DNA from: Alphaproteobacteria bacterium
GTDB lineage: Bacteria > Pseudomonadota > Alphaproteobacteria > JAUHZY01
Assembly: GCA_030425825.1 (NCBI GenBank)
Contig: JAUHZY010000001.1
Location: 964,834 to 1,028,833, forward strand
Direction: 5' to 3'
DNA: 64,000 bases
Under the pieces are notes generated by a model. That model was given only the letters and a program-made list of their open reading frames with translations, was not told where the DNA came from and made no database searches. The translations under genes were made by a program, and so were the position numbers. This document shows, piece after piece, positions 1 through 7,830 of the stretch; the stretch's first letter is position 1, and every line of letters starts with the position of its first letter.

Positions 1-585
1 GGCATGAGCAACATCCCGCCTATTTCTGAAGAAACAAAAAGAGCCAGAGAAATGCTCCTTACACAGGAAGGACCAGAAAAGCTTGCAAAAGACCTCAAAA
101 ACAACAATGCAAAAACGCCCAGCGACCCTCAACGGCTTGCAAGGGCATGGGACGTCTTGCATGAAACAAAAAAACCTATTGAGTACTGGCACACCCAAAA
201 ATCGCACCTCCCCCCTAAAGAATGGGACTTCATCAAAATTCTTCTTCTGCCAGAAAGAACGTTAATTCATGAAAAAATAGAAAAAAGACTGCATAAAATG
301 TTAAATGATGGCGCAATTGAAGAAGTACAAAGCCTCCTCAAACAAAACCTGCCCTTAACAGCCTCTGCGATGAAAACGATTGGAGTGGCTGAAATTAAAA
401 AATATTTAGAATCTGACTATACAAAAGACGAAATGTTTGAAAGAATTTGCCAAGTCACAAGGCAATATGTCAAAAGACAAACAACTTGGTTTAAACACCA
501 ATTTAAAGCAGATATTGTTATCGACCTAGCAAACGCCGATCATATCGAAGAAGAAATAGCTTTGATCAGAAGGAAAATGTCATGA
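1..585 (+). CDS. miaA: tRNA dimethylallyltransferase MiaA, C-terminal part (cut by window start)
   Basis: MiaA transfers a dimethylallyl group to A37 of tRNAs that read UNN codons. The reading frame is open to base 1, so the N-terminal P-loop half lies outside the window; this is an edge effect, not a broken gene. About 194 residues remain. They hold the family pattern DPQRLARAWDVLHETKKP, the GVAEIKKYLE stretch, and the tRNA-contacting QVTRQYVKRQTTWF segment near the C-terminus. The stop overlaps the ATG of the next gene by 4 bases (ATGA), so the two are probably translationally coupled. The family call is firm. Confidence 0.9.
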   Translation, partial: GMSNIPPISEETKRAREMLLTQEGPEKLAKDLKNNNAKTPSDPQRLARAWDVLHETKKPIEYWHTQKSHLPPKEWDFIKILLLPERTLIHEKIEKRLHKMLNDGAIEEVQSLLKQNLPLTASAMKTIGVAEIKKYLESDYTKDEMFERICQVTRQYVKRQTTWFKHQFKADIVIDLANADHIEEEIALIRRKMS

Positions 586-1865
586 TAAACAAATTCAGTG
601 AAGCTCTCTCTCAAAAAGTTATCGCCCAGCGTTGGCCTGTATTTATCCTTTGCCTTGGCCTATCTTTGGGCATCGGCATCAGCGGCAGCAATGCCCTGAT
701 CATCAACAATAACGGCATCACGACGATGTTTTTCGATAACGCTGAAGCCGTTAAAGTTTTATCGACCGTTTTCTTAGGCCTTCTTGTTTTCCTATTTATT
801 CTTTTACGCTCTATTGTTGGCACAATGGCTGTACTCATTGTCGCAGCAGCCTCTAGCATTTTGTCTCTTGGGATATTTGGATGGATTGGGATAGAATTAA
901 CACCCGCATCATCCATTGCGCCTGCTTTAATTATGTCTCTTGCTGTGGCTGATGCTGTTCACCTTATCGCAACAATGCGTTATCACACCAATAAAAAACT
1001 CTCTCGCAGAGATGCTATTGAGCGCTCCGTAAAAATCTCTTTTTATCCCATTATTATTACAAGCCTAACGACTGCTCTCGGTTTTTTTGGTTTTATCTTA
1101 AATAAAAATACAGACATGCAAAATATTGGCATCATTGCAATTGTCGGCATTTTTATCGCCCTCATCTTCTCTGTGACTTTCCTTCCCGCAATTATGACAA
1201 TTTGGCCTGCACGCATCAGAAGAGACTCTGAGAATTCTCTGAACCTGAATATTTCAGAAAAGCTTTGCCATTATGTTTTAGAAAAAAAGATAATTTCTAA
1301 CGTCGCCCAAATCGGCTTTATTCTTTTTTGTTTATATAGTTATTTGATATTTCCACACCTCAACAGCCTTGGCCTTCATGTTGCCCTGTTTGTCATCATT
1401 ATCAGCACAATTATTTCTCTATTTTTTAAGCAAGCATTATATGGTGTTCTCTGTATGCTGTATGGTGGAGGATGCATCATTGCTGCACACTTTATTTTTG
1501 ATGTCACCAACTTGAACGCAATAATGCTTCCAGTCATCGCAAGTATAATGGCGTTTGGCATCACCGTTGATAACAAAATCCACCTTTTTATGAAGGCAAA
1601 CTACGCCTTAAAGAATAAAGGGATGCAAGCAACTGAAGCCGTTAAATATGCCTACCAAACCGTTGGAAGTGAATTAGTTTCTATTTCAATTCTACTCCTC
1701 CTCAGCTTTGCATCATTCTACAAATCATCTCTTCTTTTCAAAACACAGCTTGCTTCTTTTATGCTTATTGTTATTACGTTAACGCTTGTCATTGACTTTC
1801 TTATCATACCTAAAACACTTGAAGCACTTTTGAAAAAAAAGAAACAACATACTGAAAAAGATTGA
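582..1865 (+). CDS. RND/MMPL-like 12-helix membrane protein lacking both periplasmic domains
   Basis: The 427 residues form about 12 hydrophobic helices in two similar halves of six. Approximate starts are 18, 60, 82, 110, 152, 181, 240, 266, 286, 311, 366 and 391. Helix 4 carries SLAVADAVHL and helix 10 carries GITVDNKIHL, the matching sites where RND/MMPL exporters place proton-relay acids (D124, D330). Such exporters normally have a large porter domain of some hundreds of residues after helices 1 and 7. Here only about 20 and 9 residues fill those places, and family members are usually 750 residues or more. The stretch NNNGITTMFFDN looks like the first strand of a lost porter domain. It overlaps miaA by 4 bases. 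The fold call is fairly sure; the function is unknown. Confidence 0.72.
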   Translation: MINKFSEALSQKVIAQRWPVFILCLGLSLGIGISGSNALIINNNGITTMFFDNAEAVKVLSTVFLGLLVFLFILLRSIVGTMAVLIVAAASSILSLGIFGWIGIELTPASSIAPALIMSLAVADAVHLIATMRYHTNKKLSRRDAIERSVKISFYPIIITSLTTALGFFGFILNKNTDMQNIGIIAIVGIFIALIFSVTFLPAIMTIWPARIRRDSENSLNLNISEKLCHYVLEKKIISNVAQIGFILFCLYSYLIFPHLNSLGLHVALFVIIISTIISLFFKQALYGVLCMLYGGGCIIAAHFIFDVTNLNAIMLPVIASIMAFGITVDNKIHLFMKANYALKNKGMQATEAVKYAYQTVGSELVSISILLLLSFASFYKSSLLFKTQLASFMLIVITLTLVIDFLIIPKTLEALLKKKKQHTEKD

Positions 1866-1897
1866 TTTTATAGAAAATAAATCGTACTTTCTGTTTC

Positions 1898-2644
1898 ATG
1901 ATTAAAATAATATCAAGTGTGCAAAATGGCCTTAAAACGCAACTATCTTCTTATCGTATTGCGCGCAAAGAAGACGGTGAAGAGCGCAAAGACCGCGACC
2001 AGGATGAAAACACACTTGTTGAGAATGATGTTTCTGTGGAAATATCACCAGCAATTGACACCCTATGGTATGAATTAGAACTTGCTTTCAAAATCTTATT
2101 CCAAAACCTAGATGTGTCGCCAGATCATCTTGATAGAATCGCAAAAAAAGCAACACTAGAGACATCAAACCATTTCAACGCAAAATCTCCAATAGAAGCG
2201 CCCGAAACAAAAGATGCTGAAAAATACGGCTTACTACTTCACATAAAAAATATAAACATTATTATTCAAAACCACACGCGAATTTCCTGTGAAATACCAC
2301 TCGTCACAGCGCGTATCTTAGAAATAAGCGAACAAGAATCACAGTCCAGACTTACCTATAAAAATGTGAATACAGACTTTGTATTGCCGAATGATTTAAT
2401 AGAAAGTATGAATGCACAAGCCATGCTTGAGAAATTAGAAAAGCAAAAAACTGTTTTCATGATTAAAAAATGCTCTGTTGACGCCAATGAAGACATAAGC
2501 ATTACTTTTGATATTTTCCATTCTTTTCACCAAGATCAAATCGAGCAACATCTCATTAATGATCTTTACATAAAGTCCAGAAGAAAACCCAACACTATCG
2601 GTGAAGAACTTATGCATAAGATTATATACGGAAACAAAAACTAG
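1898..2644 (+). CDS. Hypothetical protein, 248 aa, soluble
   Basis: I do not recognise this protein. It has no signal peptide or membrane helix. After a short basic N-terminus come an acidic, charged stretch (about residues 24-45, with EDGEERKDRDQDEN) and a mixed alpha/beta body. It starts 32 bases after the RND-like gene on the same strand and may share its transcript, but no good ribosome site precedes the ATG, so a start further downstream is possible. Its stop shares the palindrome CTAG (2641-2644) with the convergent phosphatase gene. Codon use looks like the neighbours', so I take the frame as real. Confidence 0.55.
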   Translation: MIKIISSVQNGLKTQLSSYRIARKEDGEERKDRDQDENTLVENDVSVEISPAIDTLWYELELAFKILFQNLDVSPDHLDRIAKKATLETSNHFNAKSPIEAPETKDAEKYGLLLHIKNINIIIQNHTRISCEIPLVTARILEISEQESQSRLTYKNVNTDFVLPNDLIESMNAQAMLEKLEKQKTVFMIKKCSVDANEDISITFDIFHSFHQDQIEQHLINDLYIKSRRKPNTIGEELMHKIIYGNKN

Positions 2645-3837
2645 GCGTTTCTTTTTAAAGAAACAACCGTCAAGTCATCTTCTGTTCCAGCATTACCTTT
2701 TCTAACACGAAAATCTCTCATAACGCTTTCAAAAAATCTCTTCTCTGAAATATTCGATTCTAAAAAGTTTTGAATACCTTCATCGTCAAACATATTGCCT
2801 TTATGGTCACAAGACTCTGACATACCATCACTATAGAGAAAAAGTCTTGAACCAGTATTAAATGCCATTTCTCTATCTTCATATCCACCGTTTTCAACGA
2901 TACCAAGAGGAAAACCTTCTCCATTCCCAGACAAGACTTCAAGCGTTTCATGGTTGACGATAAAAGGAGGCGGAGCTGATGCGCTCGCATAAGATATTTT
3001 ACCCTCTTCAAGATCAACAATACCAAGAAACATTGTGGCGAACTGACCTGTTGGAAGATTATCAAATAAATATTTATTAATTTTCTCCAAACAAGCTGAA
3101 GGAGATTTAGTTGTTTGCAGAACTTGCTTTAAAAAAGATGAAAGACGAAACGTGTTAAGAGCAGCCATAATACCATGCCCCGAAAAATCCAGCACATAGA
3201 CTGATAGAAGACTGTCTGATATTGGCTCAACTCCCCATAAGTCTCCCCCCAACTCATCTGATGTTACAAACTCTGAATGAATAAGAATGCCCATTTTTTT
3301 TTCGATGAAGTCTAAAGTATGCGCATTCGGGAGCAAGTCAATCTGCATTGATTTTGCAAGATCAAGATCTTTTGAAACCCTTTGACTATAAGACTTTAAA
3401 TCTTTAATCAAAACACCTGTTTGTAAGTGAGCTTTAAGACTTGAAAGAAGTTCAGCTTGGTTTATCGGCTTCATCAAAAGCCCAGTTGCACCACAATTAA
3501 AAACTTTCAAGCGCTCTTCTTGGTTAAGGGCTGTTTGAACAAATATAGGAAGATTGTCAAATCGACGATCTTTACGCACCTTTTCAAGAACCTCGAATCC
3601 ATCAACTTCTGGCATAATAATATCAAGAATAACAAAGTCTGGTGAATCACCAAAAATAATATCCAAAGCTTGCCTACCATTCTCGGCGAATGCGATATTA
3701 TGAAAACCGACAGATGTAAGATAGCTCTTGATCAGCTCTCGATTAAGCGGAGAGTCATCAACCACTAGAATCTTAGATTTATAAATACGCTTCTCAATCT
3801 CTTGAAAATCTTGATCTATCATTACTGAATGAGACAA
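2641..3837 (-). CDS. Response regulator with PP2C/SpoIIE-type serine phosphatase output (RsbU/HsbR-like)
   Basis: Residues 20-145 are a receiver domain: acidic pair DD27-28, phosphoacceptor D72 in VILDIIMPEVDG, and the lysine in LLMKPI. A short helical linker follows, then a PP2C phosphatase (about 195-395) with its metal-binding acids in DELGGDLWGV, VLDFSGHG and LFLYSDGMSES. Proteins of this plan dephosphorylate STAS anti-sigma-antagonists in partner switching. The gene ends the chemotaxis operon, 12 bases after a STAS gene that is its obvious candidate substrate. There is no HATPase kinase domain, unlike longer HsbR-type proteins. CheA may phosphorylate the receiver; that is inference. Confidence 0.88.
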   Translation of the reverse strand: MSHSVMIDQDFQEIEKRIYKSKILVVDDSPLNRELIKSYLTSVGFHNIAFAENGRQALDIIFGDSPDFVILDIIMPEVDGFEVLEKVRKDRRFDNLPIFVQTALNQEERLKVFNCGATGLLMKPINQAELLSSLKAHLQTGVLIKDLKSYSQRVSKDLDLAKSMQIDLLPNAHTLDFIEKKMGILIHSEFVTSDELGGDLWGVEPISDSLLSVYVLDFSGHGIMAALNTFRLSSFLKQVLQTTKSPSACLEKINKYLFDNLPTGQFATMFLGIVDLEEGKISYASASAPPPFIVNHETLEVLSGNGEGFPLGIVENGGYEDREMAFNTGSRLFLYSDGMSESCDHKGNMFDDEGIQNFLESNISEKRFFESVMRDFRVRKGNAGTEDDLTVVSLKRNA

Positions 3838-3849
3838 TGTTATACCTTC

Positions 3850-4155
3850 TTAGTTTTTAGAAAAAAGCTCTAACATTTTTGACAGCTCTAAAATCTTATG
3901 AACTTGGCCTTGTGAATTTTCAATTGAAATTGAGACTTTCTTCTCTTGCCCTTCTTCTCTAAGCACAAGAAGCATGCCAATTGCAGCAGAGTCAATAAAC
4001 TCAACGTCAGAAAAATCGACAACCACGCTTGTAATACCGTCACGAGAAACAGCTTCGCTGACAGCTTTTCTCCATTGTTCATAGTCTTTGAAAGTAAAGC
4101 GCCCCTTCAATGACAAGATAACTTGGCTCCCAGAATAATTCAAATTAATGTCCAT
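3850..4155 (-). CDS. STAS-domain anti-sigma-factor antagonist (SpoIIAA/RsbV-like)
   Basis: This is a single STAS domain of 101 residues. It has the typical strand-helix pattern and the phosphorylatable serine S56 in VEFIDSAAIGML. In partner-switching systems the unphosphorylated form binds an anti-sigma or other target protein, a kinase phosphorylates the serine, and a PP2C phosphatase resets it. The PP2C gene follows at once. No matching HATPase kinase (RsbW type) and no sigma factor lie in this window. The output could instead be a diguanylate cyclase or another effector, as in some known HsbA-type systems. Confidence 0.87.
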   Translation of the reverse strand: MDINLNYSGSQVILSLKGRFTFKDYEQWRKAVSEAVSRDGITSVVVDFSDVEFIDSAAIGMLLVLREEGQEKKVSISIENSQGQVHKILELSKMLELFSKN

Positions 4156-4179
4156 AAAAAACCCTCCGTAAAGTAAATA

Positions 4180-5241
4180 TTAAAACAGTTCAATTTCATC
4201 TTCTTCAGCACTTGAACCTGGAGTGCCTTCTTCCATTTCTGTTTGAACTTCTTCATAGTCTTTATTCAACAAAAGCCTTTCAATAAAACGCCTTTGAACA
4301 TCAGCAAGCGTAAACTTGTCTAACAAAGACTTCACCCATACCTCATCTAAATCTTCACTAAACTCAATATCTGGATTTTGTTGACGAACATCACTTTTTA
4401 TTTCATCAATAGCGCCATTAATAACGCTTAATGACTCCATTACATGATCCATTTTCTGTTTTGCACGGTCTTGAAACTGCATATCCATCACGACTTTTGA
4501 AATAGCCGCAGAAACGTCTTCAGATGTTGTTGCAGCTTGCGACAAATAACCTGACAGTTCTTGGTTTCTATTAACAATACCATCCATGAAAAGGTCTAAC
4601 TTTTCTTTTGATAAAATATGTGATGACATATCAACCGTTGCAAGATCTTGAAGAATAACATGACTATCTTTCATGCCAGACACAATAATGCCTATCTGGT
4701 TTCTCATTTTCTCAGCAAGCTCATTCGTCGCCGTAGACAAGTCTCGTATTTCATTCGCAACGACAACAAAAGTTGACCCTGCTTCTCCTGCCCTGATCGC
4801 TTCGATACGTGCATTTAAGGCAACAAAGTTTGTTGTACTATTAATACCTTCAATATCACCAATACACTTTTCAATAGCCTCGACGTTTTGCAAAACGTCG
4901 TCCAAAGAATAAATCATTTTCATCGCCTGCTTGGAAAAGAAGACAATTTCATCAATAATTTTCTTTAAAGTTTCTTCAAGGAACTCTGCTACTTTTTCAA
5001 GAGAAATATTTTCTCCCGCAACCTGAACATCTTTGACAAGACCAATAATATTTGTAAGCTGATTTGTTTGTTCTCGCACAGACTCCGCAAGGTTTTTAAA
5101 CTGGTCATTCAAGCTTAAAACGTTTTCTTCAACGTCTTTCGAAATCAGACCAACTTCTTCGCCTAAAACCTGGTTTATTCGTTTCTGTGATTCAGAAAAA
5201 CCATACCACTGAATAAGGCTTGAAGTTTTTGGCTCTGTCAT
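4180..5241 (-). CDS. Soluble MCP-like signalling protein with a CheZ-like FQDxxxQ motif
   Basis: The 353 residues lack membrane helices and are almost all helical. Residues 130-155 form a chemoreceptor hairpin tip (GINSTTNFVALNARIEAIRA), diverged from the canonical form seen in the MCP at 7831-10608. Residues 250-265 read VMDMQFQDRAKQKM. The pattern F256-Q257-D258-x3-Q262 matches the catalytic region of CheZ, where Asp and Gln of QDLTGQ dephosphorylate CheY. The protein ends in EEDEIELF, nearly the same as the end of CheD. It overlaps cheB by 4 bases. It may be a cytoplasmic receptor-like adaptor, a CheY-P phosphatase, or both. Confidence 0.72.
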   Translation of the reverse strand: MTEPKTSSLIQWYGFSESQKRINQVLGEEVGLISKDVEENVLSLNDQFKNLAESVREQTNQLTNIIGLVKDVQVAGENISLEKVAEFLEETLKKIIDEIVFFSKQAMKMIYSLDDVLQNVEAIEKCIGDIEGINSTTNFVALNARIEAIRAGEAGSTFVVVANEIRDLSTATNELAEKMRNQIGIIVSGMKDSHVILQDLATVDMSSHILSKEKLDLFMDGIVNRNQELSGYLSQAATTSEDVSAAISKVVMDMQFQDRAKQKMDHVMESLSVINGAIDEIKSDVRQQNPDIEFSEDLDEVWVKSLLDKFTLADVQRRFIERLLLNKDYEEVQTEMEEGTPGSSAEEDEIELF

Positions 5242-6287
5242 GATTTATCTCCGAAAGAGTTTAGAGTATTAACAATTCCCAATGGAATCTTTTCCAATGA
5301 CACTTCCTTTTCTGAGGCACCAATTTCAACAGCGACCCTAGGCATCCCATAAACAACACAGCTTCCTTTGTTTTGAGAAAATGTCCTCATACCTGTTTGC
5401 CTCATCTTCAAAAGCCCTTCGGCACCGTCGCGCCCCATTCCCGTCAATATAACTCCAACCGACTTTATTGAAGCATTTTCTGCAATAGAATGGAAGAGAA
5501 CATCGACCGAAGGCCTATGGCCTGAAACTAAATCTTTTGTATTATGACGACAAATCATCATATTTCCTTGCTTCTTGATTTCAAGGTGGCAATCTCCAGG
5601 CGCAATATAGACGGTTCCTGGCTGAATCATTTCATCATGCTCTGACAGTTTCACTTTTACCTCACTAATACTGTTCATTCTGTCTGCAAAACTTTTTGAG
5701 AAACTTTCCGGTAAATGCTGAACAATCAAAACAGGGGGTATTTTGCGTGGCAATAAAGGAAGGACTTGCTTCAAAGCCTCAATTCCACCTGTGGACGAGC
5801 CAATTCCAACAACTGAATAAGGAAAAACTTTATTGACGACACCTACCTTCGCGCCATCAGCTTTCTTGCTTGATACTGTCCCCACCTTTGCTGAAGCTGC
5901 AGATTTCACCTTTTCTACAAGCTCGTCTCTGATACGCTTTAATTTTTCTTCATTATCTGCACTTGGCTTACCAATTGCGTCAACAGCGCCTATTTCTAAG
6001 GCACGAATTGTTGCCTCAGCACCTGACTGTGTCAAAGTAGAGACCATAACAACTGGCATCGGACGCAGCTTCATTATTTTTTCTAGGAAAGTAATCCCAT
6101 CCATCTTAGGCATTTCGATATCTAATGTAATAACATCAGGGTGGTGTTTTTTAATTTTCTCTCTTGCATCAAAGGGGTCTTCTGCCGTGGCGACAACCTC
6201 GATATCTGGATCTGAAGATAACATCTCAGTAATGATTTTTCTCATCAACTCAGAGTCGTCAACAACAATAGCCCTTATTTTCTTCAT
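5238..6287 (-). CDS. cheB: Chemotaxis protein-glutamate methylesterase/glutaminase CheB
   Basis: CheB removes methyl groups from chemoreceptor glutamates and can deamidate receptor glutamines; phosphorylation by CheA activates it. Residues 1-120 are the receiver, with DD10-11, D56 in TLDIEMPKMDG and K108 in GKPS. A variable linker (about 130-155) follows, then the esterase domain with its triad S165 in GSSTGG, H191 in VQHLP and D287 in TGMGRDGA. At 349 residues the length is normal. It lies between cheD (21-base gap) and the soluble MCP-like gene (4-base overlap). Confidence 0.97.
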   Translation of the reverse strand: MKKIRAIVVDDSELMRKIITEMLSSDPDIEVVATAEDPFDAREKIKKHHPDVITLDIEMPKMDGITFLEKIMKLRPMPVVMVSTLTQSGAEATIRALEIGAVDAIGKPSADNEEKLKRIRDELVEKVKSAASAKVGTVSSKKADGAKVGVVNKVFPYSVVGIGSSTGGIEALKQVLPLLPRKIPPVLIVQHLPESFSKSFADRMNSISEVKVKLSEHDEMIQPGTVYIAPGDCHLEIKKQGNMMICRHNTKDLVSGHRPSVDVLFHSIAENASIKSVGVILTGMGRDGAEGLLKMRQTGMRTFSQNKGSCVVYGMPRVAVEIGASEKEVSLEKIPLGIVNTLNSFGDKS

Positions 6288-6308
6288 TTTTACCTCTTAA
6301 CAATACAT

Positions 6309-6953
6309 CTAATCAAATAACTCGATATCATCTTCTTTTGGCTTATCAGCAACTGTTTTAGCAAATGTTTGTTCTCGTTCGACAAGCCGTTTATAGTTTT
6401 CTTTTTGACCTTCTCTTATGAAAATACGCATTACTTTCCCGCTATCTGGGAAGTAATGGACGCGTCGAGGAAGCTCACCACCCAAGTCTTCACTTGCTGT
6501 TTTCAGTCCTTCAGTTTTTAAATATTCTAGAACAAATGATACATTATTTGATCCAATAGCAGTAAATGTTTTCAAAACATTTGACCCGCCAAAAAGTTTA
6601 ATTTCCAATCGTGTTCTTAAGCCTCCCCTTGAGAGAATCTCGTTAATAAGTTTCTCCATTGCAAAATTGCCATAGCGCATCAAGTCCGAAGCACTTGCCC
6701 AAGAAGAACTTGATGTGTTCTCTCCTTTTTTGAGAGGCAACAAAAAATGGTTCATGCCGCCAACACCAATCATCGGATCACGTATACACGCAGAAACACA
6801 TGACCCCAAAATTGTTACAAGCATTTCACCTGGCAAAGATGTTACATAGTGTTCGCCAGGCAGTAGGCGTACAGAAGTAACCTTTGTTGCAGAATCAATC
6901 CTTTTTTCTGGTTTATCTCGTGTTGGACTCCCAAACACAAAATCGCTTTTCAC
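6309..6953 (-). CDS. cheD: Chemoreceptor glutamine deamidase CheD
   Basis: CheD deamidates specific glutamines of chemoreceptors to glutamate. The catalytic cysteine C52 sits in ILGSCVSACIRD and the histidine H69 in GGMNHFLLP, both typical. The core fills about residues 25-185. At 214 residues it is longer than the minimal family length because of a 20-residue N-terminal extension and a charged C-terminal tail. The tail ends DDIELFD, close to the end of the soluble MCP-like protein two genes downstream. That likeness suggests a shared docking peptide. Confidence 0.95.
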   Translation of the reverse strand: MKSDFVFGSPTRDKPEKRIDSATKVTSVRLLPGEHYVTSLPGEMLVTILGSCVSACIRDPMIGVGGMNHFLLPLKKGENTSSSSWASASDLMRYGNFAMEKLINEILSRGGLRTRLEIKLFGGSNVLKTFTAIGSNNVSFVLEYLKTEGLKTASEDLGGELPRRVHYFPDSGKVMRIFIREGQKENYKRLVEREQTFAKTVADKPKEDDIELFD

Positions 6954-6963
6954 GCTTAACTCC

Positions 6964-7800
6964 TCAAACTCTCTCGTAAATTGTTTGACCTATCAGCTTG
7001 AAATCATCTGACACACCGGAAAGATTTTCAGAGTGCCCAATACAAAGAATCGATCCCAAAGGCATCAGTTGAGCCATTTTCTTGAAAAGCGTACGCTGTG
7101 TATCTTTGTCAAAGTAAATAACAACATTGCGACAAAAAACAACATCAAATGGCCCTTTCATTGGAAAAGGATGAAGCAGGTTTAATTGCTTAAAAGTGAT
7201 TAACTTTCGGACATTATTTTTCATCTGAATGTGGTCATTACCATTGATCACTTTCGCATCTGTATACTCTTTTAACTGCCTTTTTGTTAGGCCTTCCTCG
7301 ACAGTCCGGCCAATTTTATAAAGCCCTTGTGACGCATGAGAAACCATGTTTGTATCCAGATCTGTTGCCAATATTTTGGTATCAGTTCCATCGATATTCT
7401 TCAGAGTTTCACGCAAAGTCATCGCGATAGAATAAGGCTCCTCACCAGAAGAACACCCCGCAGACCATATGCGAAGACGAGAACCACCTCTTTGAGAAGC
7501 AAGAATTTTAGGAATTTGAGTATTTTTTAAATACTCAAAATGATGCTTTTCACGGAAAAACTTTGTCAGATTGGTTGTGATTGCATTCACCATATGTGGC
7601 ATTTCAGTTTCCCCTTCAGGGGTTACGATGAAATCACAATACTGCTTATAGTTCTGAAGCTTTAATGCGCGCAACCGACGAGAGAGACGAGAGTTCATCA
7701 TAGGGCGCTTATTGTCACCTAAAACGATTCCCGTCTTCTCGTTAAGGAATTTCGCTAAAAAACGGAACTCCCTATCTTTTAAGTCAAAAGATTCACTCAT
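6964..7800 (-). CDS. cheR: Chemotaxis protein methyltransferase CheR
   Basis: CheR uses S-adenosylmethionine to methylate receptor glutamates, opposing CheB. The 278 residues show the helical N-terminal CheR domain (about 8-75, with LSRRLRALKLQNYKQYCDFI). The methyltransferase core follows: RIWSAGCSSGEEPYSIAM binds the cofactor, ATDLDTNM follows, and VVFCRNVVIYFD is the family signature. The MCP encoded just upstream ends in DWEEF, resembling the xWxxF peptide that tethers CheR in some bacteria. Confidence 0.97.
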   Translation of the reverse strand: MSESFDLKDREFRFLAKFLNEKTGIVLGDNKRPMMNSRLSRRLRALKLQNYKQYCDFIVTPEGETEMPHMVNAITTNLTKFFREKHHFEYLKNTQIPKILASQRGGSRLRIWSAGCSSGEEPYSIAMTLRETLKNIDGTDTKILATDLDTNMVSHASQGLYKIGRTVEEGLTKRQLKEYTDAKVINGNDHIQMKNNVRKLITFKQLNLLHPFPMKGPFDVVFCRNVVIYFDKDTQRTLFKKMAQLMPLGSILCIGHSENLSGVSDDFKLIGQTIYERV

Positions 7801-7830
7801 AAAGACATCCCTTTTATGGTTTAGTTCGAC

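Noticed and set aside
1-585. Broken miaA
   Set aside because: The frame is open to the first base; the N-terminal half is simply outside the window.
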